Shown here piece by piece: positions 9,022 to 18,571 of a stretch of 64,000 bases of DNA. The translations under genes were made by a program, and so were the position numbers. Numbering within the stretch: the stretch's first letter is position 1; each line of letters begins with the position of its first letter. Origin of the DNA: Plantimonas leprariae (GTDB lineage: Bacteria > Pseudomonadota > Alphaproteobacteria > Rhizobiales > Rhizobiaceae); NCBI RefSeq assembly GCF_008802405.1, contig NZ_VZDO01000016.1, positions 54,768 to 118,767 of the forward strand, read 5' to 3'. The notes under the pieces were generated by a model. It had not been told where the DNA came from. It did not search any database and saw only the letters and a list, made by a program, of their open reading frames with translations.

Positions 9022-10082
9022 GGCTGCGGCGGGACGTAGGGCGTCCCGTAGAACTCGCGGTAGTAGCCGTCGGCTTCCTTCTGCATGTCGACGTCGGCGA
9101 AGCGGTCGGGATAGAGCGTCTTCGCCATCCAGAGTTCCCCGAGCGCCAGCGCCTCCGGCATCGGGTAGCCCCAGGCCTTGGCGTATTCCGGCATCAGCTC
9201 GATGCGCCCACGCTTCACAGCGTCGATCGTTGCCCAGGCCGGGTCCGCCTTGATCTCGCCGACGACGGCCGGATAGCGCTCCTGCACGAAGATCACCGCC
9301 GGGTTCCAGCCGATCACATCCTCCATCGACACCTGCTTGAAGCCGGGTATCGCGTCGGCGACGTTGCGCGCCCCGGCGCGCCGCATCATCAGCCCGGTGT
9401 ACTTGCCGTGGCCATAGGTCGAGAGGTCCGGGTTCGCCATGTAGACCGGTACGCGGTCCTCGTCCTTGAGACCGGCCAACCGGTCGGACACGAGTTTGCG
9501 GTTCGCGGTCGCCTTGGCGATCAGCGCCTCGCCGGCGGGCTTGCGGTTCAGAACGTCGGCGATCAGCCGAATGCCATCGGTGAAGCCCGCGTCGTAGGCG
9601 GCGGGTTCGTCGGCAACGGAGGGGTTCAGTTTCCCCGCCTCGCTAGGCGGGACCTTCAGGAGCGAGATCGCGACGACGGGCACACCTACGCCCTCGATCC
9701 GGGCGATCATCTCGGGTGGTGCGTAGTTGGTGACGAAGACGACGTCCGGCTCGAGCTTCAGGAGTTCTTCGACGTTCACCTTCGTCAGGCCGCCTGGCAT
9801 CGGCAGACTTGCCAGCTTCGGTGCGAGGCGGACGTAATTGCCCCCGAGCTGCTTCTTCCACTCGTCGAGAATGCCGACGACCTCGTCCATGGCGCCGAGC
9901 TGCACGGCGATGTTCAGCGTCTGGTGCTGGAGGATCACCGCGTGGTGGATGGTGTCGGGCACGTGCACCTCGCGGCCGAGTTGGTCGGTGACGGCACGCT
10001 CGGCGAAGGCCGGACCGCCCGTCGCGAGAAGACCGGCGATCAGCATCGCCGGAAGGAGGCGGACTTTCGGAAAAGCGGACAT
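9018..10082 (-). CDS. Periplasmic substrate-binding protein of FecCD-type importer (MolA/FepB-like)
   Basis: The 354-residue product starts at ATG 10082 with a signal peptide (positive MSAFPKVR, hydrophobic core, AFA cleavage site near residue 27). A type III periplasmic-binding fold follows: AVTDQLGREVHVPDTI, then VEELLKLEPDVVFVTN and VIGWNPAVIFVQ. It captures the ligand and delivers it to the FecCD permease encoded immediately downstream. The frame is open further upstream, but the signal peptide fixes the start. It is the first gene of a five-gene minus-strand operon and diverges from an aldehyde dehydrogenase gene across 130 bases that contain a conserved motif. Ligand prediction (molybdate or tungstate rather than a siderophore) is inference from the ModA-like and DUF2478 partners. 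Confidence 0.85.
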   Translation of the reverse strand: MSAFPKVRLLPAMLIAGLLATGGPAFAERAVTDQLGREVHVPDTIHHAVILQHQTLNIAVQLGAMDEVVGILDEWKKQLGGNYVRLAPKLASLPMPGGLTKVNVEELLKLEPDVVFVTNYAPPEMIARIEGVGVPVVAISLLKVPPSEAGKLNPSVADEPAAYDAGFTDGIRLIADVLNRKPAGEALIAKATANRKLVSDRLAGLKDEDRVPVYMANPDLSTYGHGKYTGLMMRRAGARNVADAIPGFKQVSMEDVIGWNPAVIFVQERYPAVVGEIKADPAWATIDAVKRGRIELMPEYAKAWGYPMPEALALGELWMAKTLYPDRFADVDMQKEADGYYREFYGTPYVPPQP

Positions 10083-10118
10083 GGCGGGGATCCCGTCGCT
10101 GGCGGATGCATCGTCGTA

Positions 10119-10144
10119 GCGATATGTTCCATCGGATACAACGC
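10119..10144. promoter_or_regulatory. Candidate Mo-box-like operator, site 1
   Basis: On the minus strand this reads GCGTTGTATCC, eight bases, then ATATCGC. It lies in the 130-base region between the ABC importer operon (minus) and the aldehyde dehydrogenase gene (plus), 37 bases from the start of the former. A closely matching element occurs at 12189 to 12212. The CGTT.TAT and ATATCG halves recall the CGNTATATA half-sites of ModE-type boxes. Binding by such a regulator is inference. Confidence 0.4.
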
Positions 10145-10212
10145 GCGGGGGACCGCGATCCGGACGCGACGCCTCGGCAGCCAGCCGGAAAGTTGGACAG
10201 GGAGCGAAGGCC

Positions 10213-11646
10213 ATGGACAACGCGCTGCGGTTCTTCATCGACGGATCGTGGGTCGAGCCGGTCCGGCGGCAAGCGACGCTCCCCGTCATCGATCCATCGA
10301 CGGAGGAACCCTACGCGGAGATCGCCCTCGGCTCCGCAGCGGACGTCGACCGCGCGGTGGAAGCGGCAAGGCGAGCCTTCGAGAGCTATTCGCAGACGAG
10401 CCGCGAGGAACGGCTCGCGATCCTCCGGCGGCTCCTCGCCGTCTACGACCGGCGCGCGAAGGAGATGGGCGAGACGATCTCGCGGGAGATGGGCGCGCCG
10501 CTGCCCTTCGCCGTTTCGAATCAAGCCGGCAGCGGCCGGGCGCACCTCGCCCGGATGATCGAGACGCTGGAGACGTTCCGTTTCGAGGAACTCAGGGGCA
10601 CGACGATGATCGCGAAGGAGCCGGTCGGCGTCGTCGCGATGATCACGCCGTGGAACTGGCCGATGAACCAGATCATGTGCAAGGTCGCGCCGGCGCTCGC
10701 CGCCGGCTGCACGATGGTTCTGAAGCCGTCCGAGATCGCCCCGATGAGCGGTCTCCTGTTCGCCGAGATGGTCGAGGCGGCCGAGGTGCCGCGCGGCGTC
10801 TTCAACCTTGTCAGCGGCGACGGAGCGACAGTCGGCGAGGCGTTGTCCCGGCACCCGCAAGTCGACATGGTGTCCTTCACCGGCTCGACCCGCGCCGGCG
10901 TGGCTGTTGCCAAGGCCGCGGCGGACACGATCAAGCGCGTCCATCAGGAACTCGGCGGCAAGTCCGCCAACATCGTCCTCGCCGACGCCGACTTCGAGAA
11001 GGCGGTGGCGAACGGCGTCGCCAAATGCTTCGGCAACAGCGGCAAGAGCTGCAACGCCCCGACGCGCATGTTCGTCCCCGTCGAGCGCCACGACGAGGCT
11101 GCCGACATTGCAGCCCGCGCTGCGGCGAGCTTCCGCACCGGGCCGGCGACGGCCGAGGGCGTCAAGCTCGGACCGGTCGTCAGCGAGGTGCAGTACGACA
11201 AGATCCAGGACCTTATCGACAGCGGCATCCGCGAGGGCGCGCGGCTCGTCGCCGGCGGGCTTGGGCGGCCGGACGGGCTCAACCGCGGCTACTTCGTTAA
11301 GCCGACCGTGTTTGCCGACGTCACACCGGACATGCGCATTTCGCGCGAAGAGATCTTCGGGCCCGTCCTGTCGATCCTGACCTATCGCGACGAGGAAGAG
11401 GCGGTACGGCTCGCGAACGACACACCCTACGGCCTGGCCTCCTACATCCAGACCGGCGACCTCGCGCACGGTCGGCGGCTGGCCGCCCGGATGCGCTCGG
11501 GCAACGTCTACATCAACGACCCGGCCTGGGACACGGGCGCGCCGTTCGGCGGCTACAAGCAGTCCGGCAACGGCCGGGAATACGCCGAGTTCGGCTTGAA
11601 CGAGTTCCTCGAGATCAAGGGAATCGTCGGCTACGAGGCGGCGTGA
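10213..11646 (+). CDS. NAD(P)-dependent aldehyde dehydrogenase
   Basis: This 477-residue protein of the ALDH superfamily oxidises an aldehyde to the acid. The general base Glu246 (HQELGGKSAN), catalytic Cys280 (NSGKSCNAPTR), cofactor-binding ITPWNWP and VLKPSE, and the [19 protein letters not shown]-terminal motif are all intact. Its closest named type by motif is the broad aldehyde dehydrogenase branch that uses cytosolic NAD, so the exact substrate cannot be told. It begins at ATG 10213, diverges from the importer operon, and is followed after seven bases by a small exported molybdopterin-fold protein gene in the same direction. The shared motif upstream suggests co-regulation with the importer. 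Confidence 0.9.
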   Translation: MDNALRFFIDGSWVEPVRRQATLPVIDPSTEEPYAEIALGSAADVDRAVEAARRAFESYSQTSREERLAILRRLLAVYDRRAKEMGETISREMGAPLPFAVSNQAGSGRAHLARMIETLETFRFEELRGTTMIAKEPVGVVAMITPWNWPMNQIMCKVAPALAAGCTMVLKPSEIAPMSGLLFAEMVEAAEVPRGVFNLVSGDGATVGEALSRHPQVDMVSFTGSTRAGVAVAKAAADTIKRVHQELGGKSANIVLADADFEKAVANGVAKCFGNSGKSCNAPTRMFVPVERHDEAADIAARAAASFRTGPATAEGVKLGPVVSEVQYDKIQDLIDSGIREGARLVAGGLGRPDGLNRGYFVKPTVFADVTPDMRISREEIFGPVLSILTYRDEEEAVRLANDTPYGLASYIQTGDLAHGRRLAARMRSGNVYINDPAWDTGAPFGGYKQSGNGREYAEFGLNEFLEIKGIVGYEAA

Positions 11647-11653
11647 GGGAGCG

Positions 11654-12145
11654 ATGCCGATGCTCGCCCGCACCCTCCTCGCCTTCCTGCTCCTCGCCGC
11701 GGCGCCCGCGACGGCGCAGGATGCGGCAACCGCGACCGTCACGCTTGCGGGAACCGCGATCGAGCCCGCGACCCTGACGCGCGCGAGCCTCGCCGGACTG
11801 CCGCGGACTGAGCTCGACGTCTCCTTCCACACCTCGAAGGGCGAGGAGCGCGGCCGCTACGGCGGCGTTCTCCTTTGGACGCTGCTGGAGCGCGCCGGCA
11901 TCGGGCGGAGCACCGGGCATCACGACGAACTTCGCCGCAGCATCCTCGTCACTGGTCGCGACGGCTACGCGATCCTGTTCTCTGCGGGCGAAATCGCGCC
12001 CGAGTTTGGGGCGAAACCGATCATTCTGGCGACGGATAAAGACGGTGCCCCGCTGTCCGCTCGCGACGGGCTCCGGGTGATCGTTCCCGGCGACAAGCGC
12101 GGCGCGCGCAGCGTCCGCGACGTCGCCATGATCGAGGTCCGCTGA
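11654..12145 (+). CDS. Small exported molybdopterin-dependent-oxidoreductase-fold protein
   Basis: The 163-residue product begins with a signal peptide (LARTLLAFLLLAAAPATAQ, probable cleavage after TAQ near residue 22). It continues with a compact domain resembling the Moco-binding (sulfite-oxidase-type) fold: TRASLAGLPRTELDVSF, then RYGGVLLWTLLERAGI, and GYAILFSAGEIAPEFG. I cannot find the conserved cofactor-ligand Cys of true sulfite oxidases; the protein has no obvious catalytic cysteine, so it may be a carrier or degenerate relative rather than an enzyme. ATG 11654 follows the aldehyde dehydrogenase stop by seven bases with a GGGAGCG ribosome site, and ATG 11660 is an alternative. It is probably co-transcribed with that gene. 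Confidence 0.7.
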   Translation: MPMLARTLLAFLLLAAAPATAQDAATATVTLAGTAIEPATLTRASLAGLPRTELDVSFHTSKGEERGRYGGVLLWTLLERAGIGRSTGHHDELRRSILVTGRDGYAILFSAGEIAPEFGAKPIILATDKDGAPLSARDGLRVIVPGDKRGARSVRDVAMIEVR

Positions 12146-12188
12146 GACCGGATGCCCGGCTGGTTCGGATGGCAGTTTAGAACTAGAA

Positions 12189-12212
12189 GCGTTATATCCT
12201 TTGAAATATCGC
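12189..12212. promoter_or_regulatory. Candidate Mo-box-like operator, site 2
   Basis: This site reads GCGTTATATCC, six bases, then ATATCGC, almost identical to the reverse strand of 10119 to 10144 apart from two bases of spacer length. It lies in the 269-base gap ahead of the second aldehyde dehydrogenase and directly abuts a TTGACG hexamer at 12214. CGTTATAT matches a ModE-type half-site well. Function is inferred, not shown. Confidence 0.4.
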
Positions 12213-12414
12213 GTTGACGCGTTCGCGCTGCAAGCGCAGTGTCCGCGACCTAGAAGGGGTTCGTCCGGCGGGGATCGGTCGAAAGCTAGGCGTCGGCGGT
12301 CGATCGGCGCTCCCTTCGCCTGACCCTCCGCGGCGCTTGGGGGAGCACCGCGGCGGACGGCCACGGGTTTTCAGCGTCTTCGCATCCAGTCCATCGAACC
12401 GGGAGGAACGGTCC

Positions 12415-13935
<1,521 letters not shown>

Positions 13936-14002
13936 ACGCCGACACTACTATGCGCGGCGCGGACATGATCGTCCGCGCCGTTCCTCGTTCGGGAGCCGAT
14001 GC

Positions 14003-14356
14003 ATGAGCAGCCACTCGAAGAACAAGGTGTCCGCGACGCCGGACGCGCTCGCCTTCCTCGCCGAGATCGTCGCCGACCACGGGCCTGTGCTGTTCCACCA
14101 GTCGGGCGGCTGCTGCGACGGCTCGTCGCCGATGTGCTATCCGCGGGCTGAGTTCCGCATCGGCGAGAACGACGTGCTGCTCGGCCATATCGGCGATGAC
14201 ACGCCGGTCTACATCGGCGGCGCCCAATACGAGATGTGGAAGCACACAGACCTCATCCTGGACGTGGTGCCGGGGCGCGGCGGCATGTTCTCGCTCGACA
14301 ACGGCCGCGAGCGGCGGTTCCTGACGCGCTCCACCGTCTGCGCCGTGCCGGGATGA
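14003..14356 (+). CDS. DUF779 protein, aldehyde dehydrogenase partner
   Basis: This 117-residue protein matches the DUF779 family: ALAFLAEIVADHGPVLFHQS, the cysteine-rich GGCCDGSSPMC, and GGAQYEMWKHTDLILDVV followed by GRGGMFSLDNG. The biochemical function is unknown. The three clustered cysteines could bind metal, which is inference. Family members sit next to ExaC/AldB-type aldehyde dehydrogenase genes in many proteobacteria, exactly as here, so it probably supports or regulates that enzyme. GGGAGCCGATGC precedes ATG 14003. No signal peptide is seen. Confidence 0.9.
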   Translation: MSSHSKNKVSATPDALAFLAEIVADHGPVLFHQSGGCCDGSSPMCYPRAEFRIGENDVLLGHIGDDTPVYIGGAQYEMWKHTDLILDVVPGRGGMFSLDNGRERRFLTRSTVCAVPG

Positions 14357-14471
14357 GAATCCCATACAGGGAAGCGGAAGAGTCGTAACGGTCGAGAGGC
14401 GGCAAGTCGTCGGCTCTCGACAGGCAGTACGAACGACATCCGGACCGGCATGGACGATCCGGAAGATCACG

Positions 14472-15395
14472 TCAGGCTTGGGGACGCGGTTCGGGTTCGA
14501 CGGTATCGCAAGTTCTGGAAAGATGCGTGGAAGCCTCGAAGCGCTTCGCTTCCTCGGCGAGCCATTCGCAGAAGATCTGCGACTTGCGGTGCTGCCTGCT
14601 CCGCCGGGCTGCGACGTATGTCTGTCCGCTGTCGACGAAGCCATGGGGAGCGATCAGTCGACCCGAACCGACGTCGTCGGCGACCATGGGCCACGGCGCG
14701 ACGCACATGCCGAGCCCTGACAAGGCAGCCTCGATCATGAAGTAGAAGTGCTCGTACTCGACGTCATCGCCGTCCGGCACCGTCATCGTGGATCTTTCCC
14801 GCCATACGTCCCAGGTGTTACGGCGGCTGCGCGTATGCAGCAGTGTAAGCTTGTCGAGCGAGCGACCGAGGCGTTCGTGCAGACTTGGCGAAAGCACCGG
14901 ACCAATCCTTTCCGGCAGGAGCTCGGTCACCTCGGCATCCTCGGGCCAAGGTCTTCGAGTGGCGCGGATGGCGACGTCGAAGGAATCACGCTGGAAATCG
15001 ACAGGCTGGCTCGATGCCGACAAGCGCACCTCAATGGCCGGGTTGGCGTTGTTGAACCGGAACAGCCGTGGGATGAGCCAGCGCATCGTGAAGGTCCCGG
15101 GGCACGAGATGTTGAGCGGCCCGTCGGCGGTGTCGGCGACGGATCGAACCGCCATGTCCATCTGATCGAAGGCGACGCTCAGTCCCGTCAGCAAGGTCGA
15201 TCCCGCGCTCGTCAGTTGGATGCCGTTCTTCGGCCCCGAAAACAGCGCGACGCCCAGCAGGTCTTCCAGGTGTTGCACCTGTCGGCTGATGGCGCTGTGG
15301 GTCACGTGCAACTCTTTGGCCGCCAGCGTCATGCGCCCATGACGCCCCGCGGCCTCGAAGGCTCGAAGCGCGTTCAACGATGGCAGCCGTCGCAT
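14472..15395 (-). CDS. LysR-family transcriptional regulator, GcvA-like
   Basis: This 307-residue regulator has an N-terminal winged helix (LNALRAFEAAGRHGRMTLAA, HVTHSAISRQVQHLEDLLGV) and a C-terminal periplasmic-binding-like effector domain from about residue 90. The RRLPSLNALRAFEAAGRHG opening and the PLNISCPGTFTMRWLIPRL segment are typical of the GcvA branch. The gene runs toward the DUF779 gene and is followed on the opposite side by decayed DNA, so its usual divergent target may be lost. The 15496 gene stub on the other strand is a possible former target. Effector unknown. Confidence 0.92.
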   Translation of the reverse strand: MRRLPSLNALRAFEAAGRHGRMTLAAKELHVTHSAISRQVQHLEDLLGVALFSGPKNGIQLTSAGSTLLTGLSVAFDQMDMAVRSVADTADGPLNISCPGTFTMRWLIPRLFRFNNANPAIEVRLSASSQPVDFQRDSFDVAIRATRRPWPEDAEVTELLPERIGPVLSPSLHERLGRSLDKLTLLHTRSRRNTWDVWRERSTMTVPDGDDVEYEHFYFMIEAALSGLGMCVAPWPMVADDVGSGRLIAPHGFVDSGQTYVAARRSRQHRKSQIFCEWLAEEAKRFEASTHLSRTCDTVEPEPRPQA

Positions 15396-15495
15396 CTTGT
15401 GAGTTCACCGAACATAGCGTGTTCGATCTTATAGTTTGGCCCGGGCTTCAGCCAATGCTTTCCTTCGCATCGTTGTGAGGAAAGGATACAACGTA

Positions 15496-15792
15496 ATGGG
15501 GATCCGCCACCAGGACGGCAGCGCCGGCGATGCCGATTACGGTCTCATCGGCACCAACTACCGCAGCTATCGCCGATCGGATACATTCCCGAAGCAGCTG
15601 TTGCTCGGGCTAAAGAATGGGTCGCGGGTAAGTTCTTTGCGTCCCGTGGCATACCCGCCTCCGACGTTTCACTGCGCGTTGCTTTACCTCGTACAAGTAG
15701 CAACGCCGTGCGGCGGCATTGGAGGCTCGTGCGTCTGCTTTGCGAGGATGTGGATCCCGCAATCCGCGTACTTGTCGATGGTTGCGAAGTGA
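15496..15792 (+). pseudogene. Truncated methyltransferase N-terminus
   Basis: From ATG 15496, preceded by GGAAAGGA, about 30 codons read like the start of a class I SAM methyltransferase (DADYGLIGTNYRSYRRSD, compare the YG.IG..Y..YR.PDPRIA opening of type-11 enzymes). After about 15585 the resemblance stops and the frame runs on into unrelated residues to the stop at 15790-15792. A coding-like frame in another phase takes over from the same point. This looks like a deletion or recombination joint. Confidence in the methyltransferase label is low because only a short segment is recognisable. Confidence 0.35.
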
Positions 15793-16211
15793 GGCTCGTA
15801 GACGTGCTCGGTATTCGCAAGACGCCGATTCAGAAGGCACTATCCGTTTACGCCGGGCCCACCGTCAGTATCTCGCGGACGATCAACGAAGATGCCCGCA
15901 GGTTGGAAGTGGATCGGAAACTCGCGCCGCTATCCGCCTTCCGGGATGCCGCTTGGACGGATATCGCGATAGGATGGGAACTGTCAGAGCACGCTGATCG
16001 TCAAAGGACGGTGGCCGAACGTCAGCGACAGGAAAGGACAGCAAATCTGGAGTTCGCTGGGCTGCAAGATGAACGGCTTCGCCAGATGCATTCCGACAGA
16101 CTAGCAGAGCTTCGAGCATCGTGGTCGTCCAACCCGTACGACCGGGAGCGGACTTGGTCGACATGGTGGACCAAGCACCTGCAAATTCCTTCATCCGGCA
16201 GGACTAGGTAG
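15708..16211 (+). CDS. Unrecognised protein, probably 5'-truncated
   Basis: I do not recognise this 167-residue frame. It reads plausibly as protein, with mixed hydrophobic strands early (WRLVRLLCEDVDPAIRVLVD, VRLVDVLGI). A long charged helix follows (LSEHADRQRTVAERQRQERT through RLRQMHSDRLAELRASW) that could form a coiled coil. The only start is GTG 15708, yet coding-like sequence (PEAAVARAKEWVAGKFFASR) extends upstream in the same frame to about 15585 without any start codon. The 5' end therefore seems lost at the junction with the methyltransferase stub. An IS remnant follows immediately. Confidence 0.35.
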   Translation: MRRHWRLVRLLCEDVDPAIRVLVDGCEVRLVDVLGIRKTPIQKALSVYAGPTVSISRTINEDARRLEVDRKLAPLSAFRDAAWTDIAIGWELSEHADRQRTVAERQRQERTANLEFAGLQDERLRQMHSDRLAELRASWSSNPYDRERTWSTWWTKHLQIPSSGRTR

Positions 16212-16221
16212 GGGACGCACT

Positions 16222-16640
16222 CAGGTCCATGCGATGGTTGAAGAAACGAGGGCGAGGGCCGCGAGGTAGTTTCGGGCGAGGCGCTCGTAGCGGGTTGCGA
16301 TGCGCCGCCAGTTCTTGAGGCGGCGGAACAAGCGCTCGATGCGGTTGCGGCGTTTGTAGGCGCGGCGATCCAACGGGAACGGCTTGGTGCGTGTCGCGGT
16401 GGAGGGGATGACGGCTTTGATGCGCCGCGCCTTCCCTCCTTTTCCACCTGCAGCCGAGCGATGCGCTTTGACGTGGGTGCTGTCGAGGCTGAGTTCGTTG
16501 GGGACTTCTCCGGCGGCCGCGACCGCTTCGAAGATGCGTTGTCAGACGCCGCGTCGGCTCCAGCGGCTGAAGCGGTTGTAGATCGTGGTGGCCGGACCAT
16601 ACTCGGGCGGAACGTCCCGCCAGCGCCCGTGACATAGCCA
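16222..16640 (-). mobile_element. IS5-family transposase remnant with internal stop
   Basis: Reading the minus strand gives the C-terminal half of an IS5-type DDE transposase. It runs WRDVPPEYGPATTIYNRFSRW, then LDSTHVKAHRSAAGGKGGKA (the second catalytic Asp region), and RRAYKRRNRIERLFRRLKNW (the Y-(2)-R-(3)-E-(6)-K-like box with catalytic Glu). It ends RNYLAALALVSSTIAW with stop at 16222-16224. The codon expected to be Trp in SRRGVWQRIFEAV is TGA, so the frame is broken at about 16549 to 16551, and the N-terminal third is missing beyond about 16640. No terminal inverted repeats or target duplication could be paired. It is a dead insertion sequence. Confidence 0.75.
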
Positions 16641-17477
16641 CACGCCGGTGATACACATCGACTTCAGATATGGCGGCCAACCCGCTGTTTTTGCAAGATG
16701 CTGCTGGGGATGGATGCAGTCCGCCCCTGGGCACCATTCTTTTCAATAGTTTAGTTGGTGTGACGGATGTGAAAGTTCTGCATTTTTTGATGTAGTTCTG
16801 CATGAGATGGCATGCATTGTGCAGCAACTCGCACTCCACGTGCAGCTCTACGGTTGGGTACGAGTTCCTCTGACTTCTGCAGGCGGATAGTGTCGAAAAA
16901 GTCGGATGAGCACTCGGCGACGCGGACTCGCACCGAAACTTCCGGAACGGATTTCCAGCAATCAGCATACGCTGAAATGGATTTGCGGCATTCGGCCATC
17001 GACCCCGGCGGTCTGAGCAATCCATTTCAGCCGTGGAGGCAACAAGTAACGTACGGACTTTTTCAACATTATCGGCGCGAAGCGGACCGCCGATTGCTAA
17101 ACCGGGCAACGCGGTCCTCAAGGGGCCGTTAGTGTTGAAAAAGGGTGCGTACGTTACTTGTTGCCTCCACGGCTGAAATGGATTGCCCAGATCGCCGCTA
17201 ATGGCGGTTGGACGGCGCAACCCATTCCGTTGTAGGGTTAGTCGCCGGAAATCCGTTCCAATGTGTCGGCCCCGTTTTCGGCCGCCGAGCGTTCATCCGA
17301 TTTTTTCAACACATGGGCCGAAAGCCGCCGGTCCGCTTCTGGTAGGCTGATCCGGGAAAGTTGTCGTTCGGCCTCCGACGGTTTTGAGCGTGGTCGCGAT
17401 CGGCGTCGCGGTGAACGAAGGGTTAGCGTGTTTCCGGCAATCTTCGGCTTCGAACATTGCCAAGAACCGAGTGTGAC
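16641..17477. other. Repeat-rich intergenic scar
   Basis: No gene is supported in these 837 bases. The motif TTTTTCAACA (or its complement) occurs near 17057, 17135 and 17305, and a variant TTTTTCGACAC near 16890, each next to related CGGACCGCCG and GGCCGAAAG blocks. The arrangement suggests several degraded copies of a short mobile repeat, or ends of lost insertion sequences. Confidence 0.45.
17017..17186. repeat. 39-bp perfect inverted repeat with imperfect inner extension
   Basis: Positions 17017 to 17055 are the exact reverse complement of 17148 to 17186 over 39 bases (outer end GCAATCCATTTCAGCC). The match continues inward less perfectly (GGACTTTTTCAACATTATCGGC against its counterpart) to about 17077 and 17126, leaving a loop of roughly 50 bases. 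The structure could be two head-to-head copies of one repeat or the ends of a small non-autonomous element. Confidence 0.85.
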
Positions 17478-17648
17478 GTGAGCGATCTTGCGAATTCCGT
17501 GAAGTCTCGCGGCCTGCTGGCGCAGGTTCGCCGCTCAATGCAGCATGTCCGCAGTTTTCAGGTCGAGACGGAACTTCCGAAGACGATGCGCGACAAGCTC
17601 GTCGAGCTCGACCGGGCCATCACGTCGCGAGCCGCCAAGCCGCAGTAG
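17478..17648 (+). CDS. Small hypothetical protein
   Basis: A 56-residue frame starts at GTG 17478 and reads as an amphipathic helical protein (SRGLLAQVRRSMQHVRSFQV, then LPKTMRDKLVELDRAITSR). I do not recognise a family and the ribosome site is weak. Residue composition is balanced, unlike the arginine-rich shadow frames nearby, which is the main reason to list it. It ends 122 bases before the convergent DUF427 gene. Confidence 0.35.
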   Translation: MSDLANSVKSRGLLAQVRRSMQHVRSFQVETELPKTMRDKLVELDRAITSRAAKPQ

Positions 17649-17770
17649 ACCGCAACCGTCCGCAGGCGTGAATTCGCCCGGCGGTTCGCGAGCCGACGTT
17701 GGCCTGCATCGATCATCTCGCCAACGTTTCGGCCTGAAAGCCATGCCGCAGTTCGGCGCTGTCGGCTGCG

Positions 17771-18265
17771 TCACCAGAAACGGCTGCCGGGCACGCCCTT
17801 GAACGGGCCGGCGAGGTCGCTCGTGATCCAGCCGCCGTAGAACCCGCCCGGCTGCGGCACGACCCGCTCGCCGTCGACAGTGCATTCGTCGAACGGCGCG
17901 GCGTAGAAGGCGACGTGGTCGCGAAGGACTGCAAACGGTGCGGTCGGGTCCGGGTAGCTCCAGCCGACGTCCGGCAGCACCTCGCCGCCGATCGCGACGT
18001 CGAAGTAGACGGCGCCTCCCTTCCATTCGCACAGCGAGCGACGCTCCGTTCGCCGCAGCCGCGTCATGTCGATGTCGTCCGGCGGGATGTAGTAGCTCGG
18101 CGGATGGCTGGTCTCGAGCGTGCGGACGGCGCGGACCGTATCGGCGAGCAGGACGCCGCGGTGGATGATCCTAACGCGCTTCGCTGTCGGCGCGGCCACG
18201 GCGGGGCGCGGATAGTCCCACACGCTTTCCTGGCCGGGCAGCGGGTGAAGCGGAACAGGTCTCAT
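17771..18265 (-). CDS. DUF427 domain protein
   Basis: This 164-residue protein matches DUF427: RVRIIHRGVLLADTVRAVRTLETSHPPSYYIP, the acidic PPDDIDMTRL, then CEWKGGAVYFDV and VGWSYPDPTAPFAVLRDHVAFY. The family is common in Actinobacteria and Alphaproteobacteria; its biochemical role is unknown, although the fold is a small beta structure. ATG 18265 begins MRPVPLHPLPGQESVWDYPRP, where the proline- and aromatic-rich lead-in is typical. A 306-base divergent space separates it from the isochorismatase gene on the other strand; I see no clear regulatory site in it. Confidence 0.88.
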   Translation of the reverse strand: MRPVPLHPLPGQESVWDYPRPAVAAPTAKRVRIIHRGVLLADTVRAVRTLETSHPPSYYIPPDDIDMTRLRRTERRSLCEWKGGAVYFDVAIGGEVLPDVGWSYPDPTAPFAVLRDHVAFYAAPFDECTVDGERVVPQPGGFYGGWITSDLAGPFKGVPGSRFW

Positions 18266-18571
18266 TCGTCATCAATCCTGCCGACGATCGTTACAGTGCA
18301 GGATATAGCAGGACCGCCGCGGCAGCGGTTCAGAAGTCCGCCGCCGACGTTCGTTCGACCTGTGCCTCGGCCTCGGGGGATGGCGACCGACGAGCCGGCC
18401 GATCCCTAACGCGCCGAACGCGCCGAGGGGTCGACGGCTCCGACCGGAAATGCCAAGCGCAATCGATCGAGTGAATGGCGTGATCCGTCCGCTATCCGTC
18501 CCTCTTGCTGCTTTCGCGCCGCTGCGATCGGCGGCATCCTCCGCACTGCCATCCGCAGGAGCCAGCACGAT

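Noticed and set aside
12146..12414. Sigma-54 promoter ahead of the ExaC-type aldehyde dehydrogenase
   Set aside because: Such promoters occur with related genes, but no GG-N10-GC core of the TGGCAC...TTGC type is readable here.
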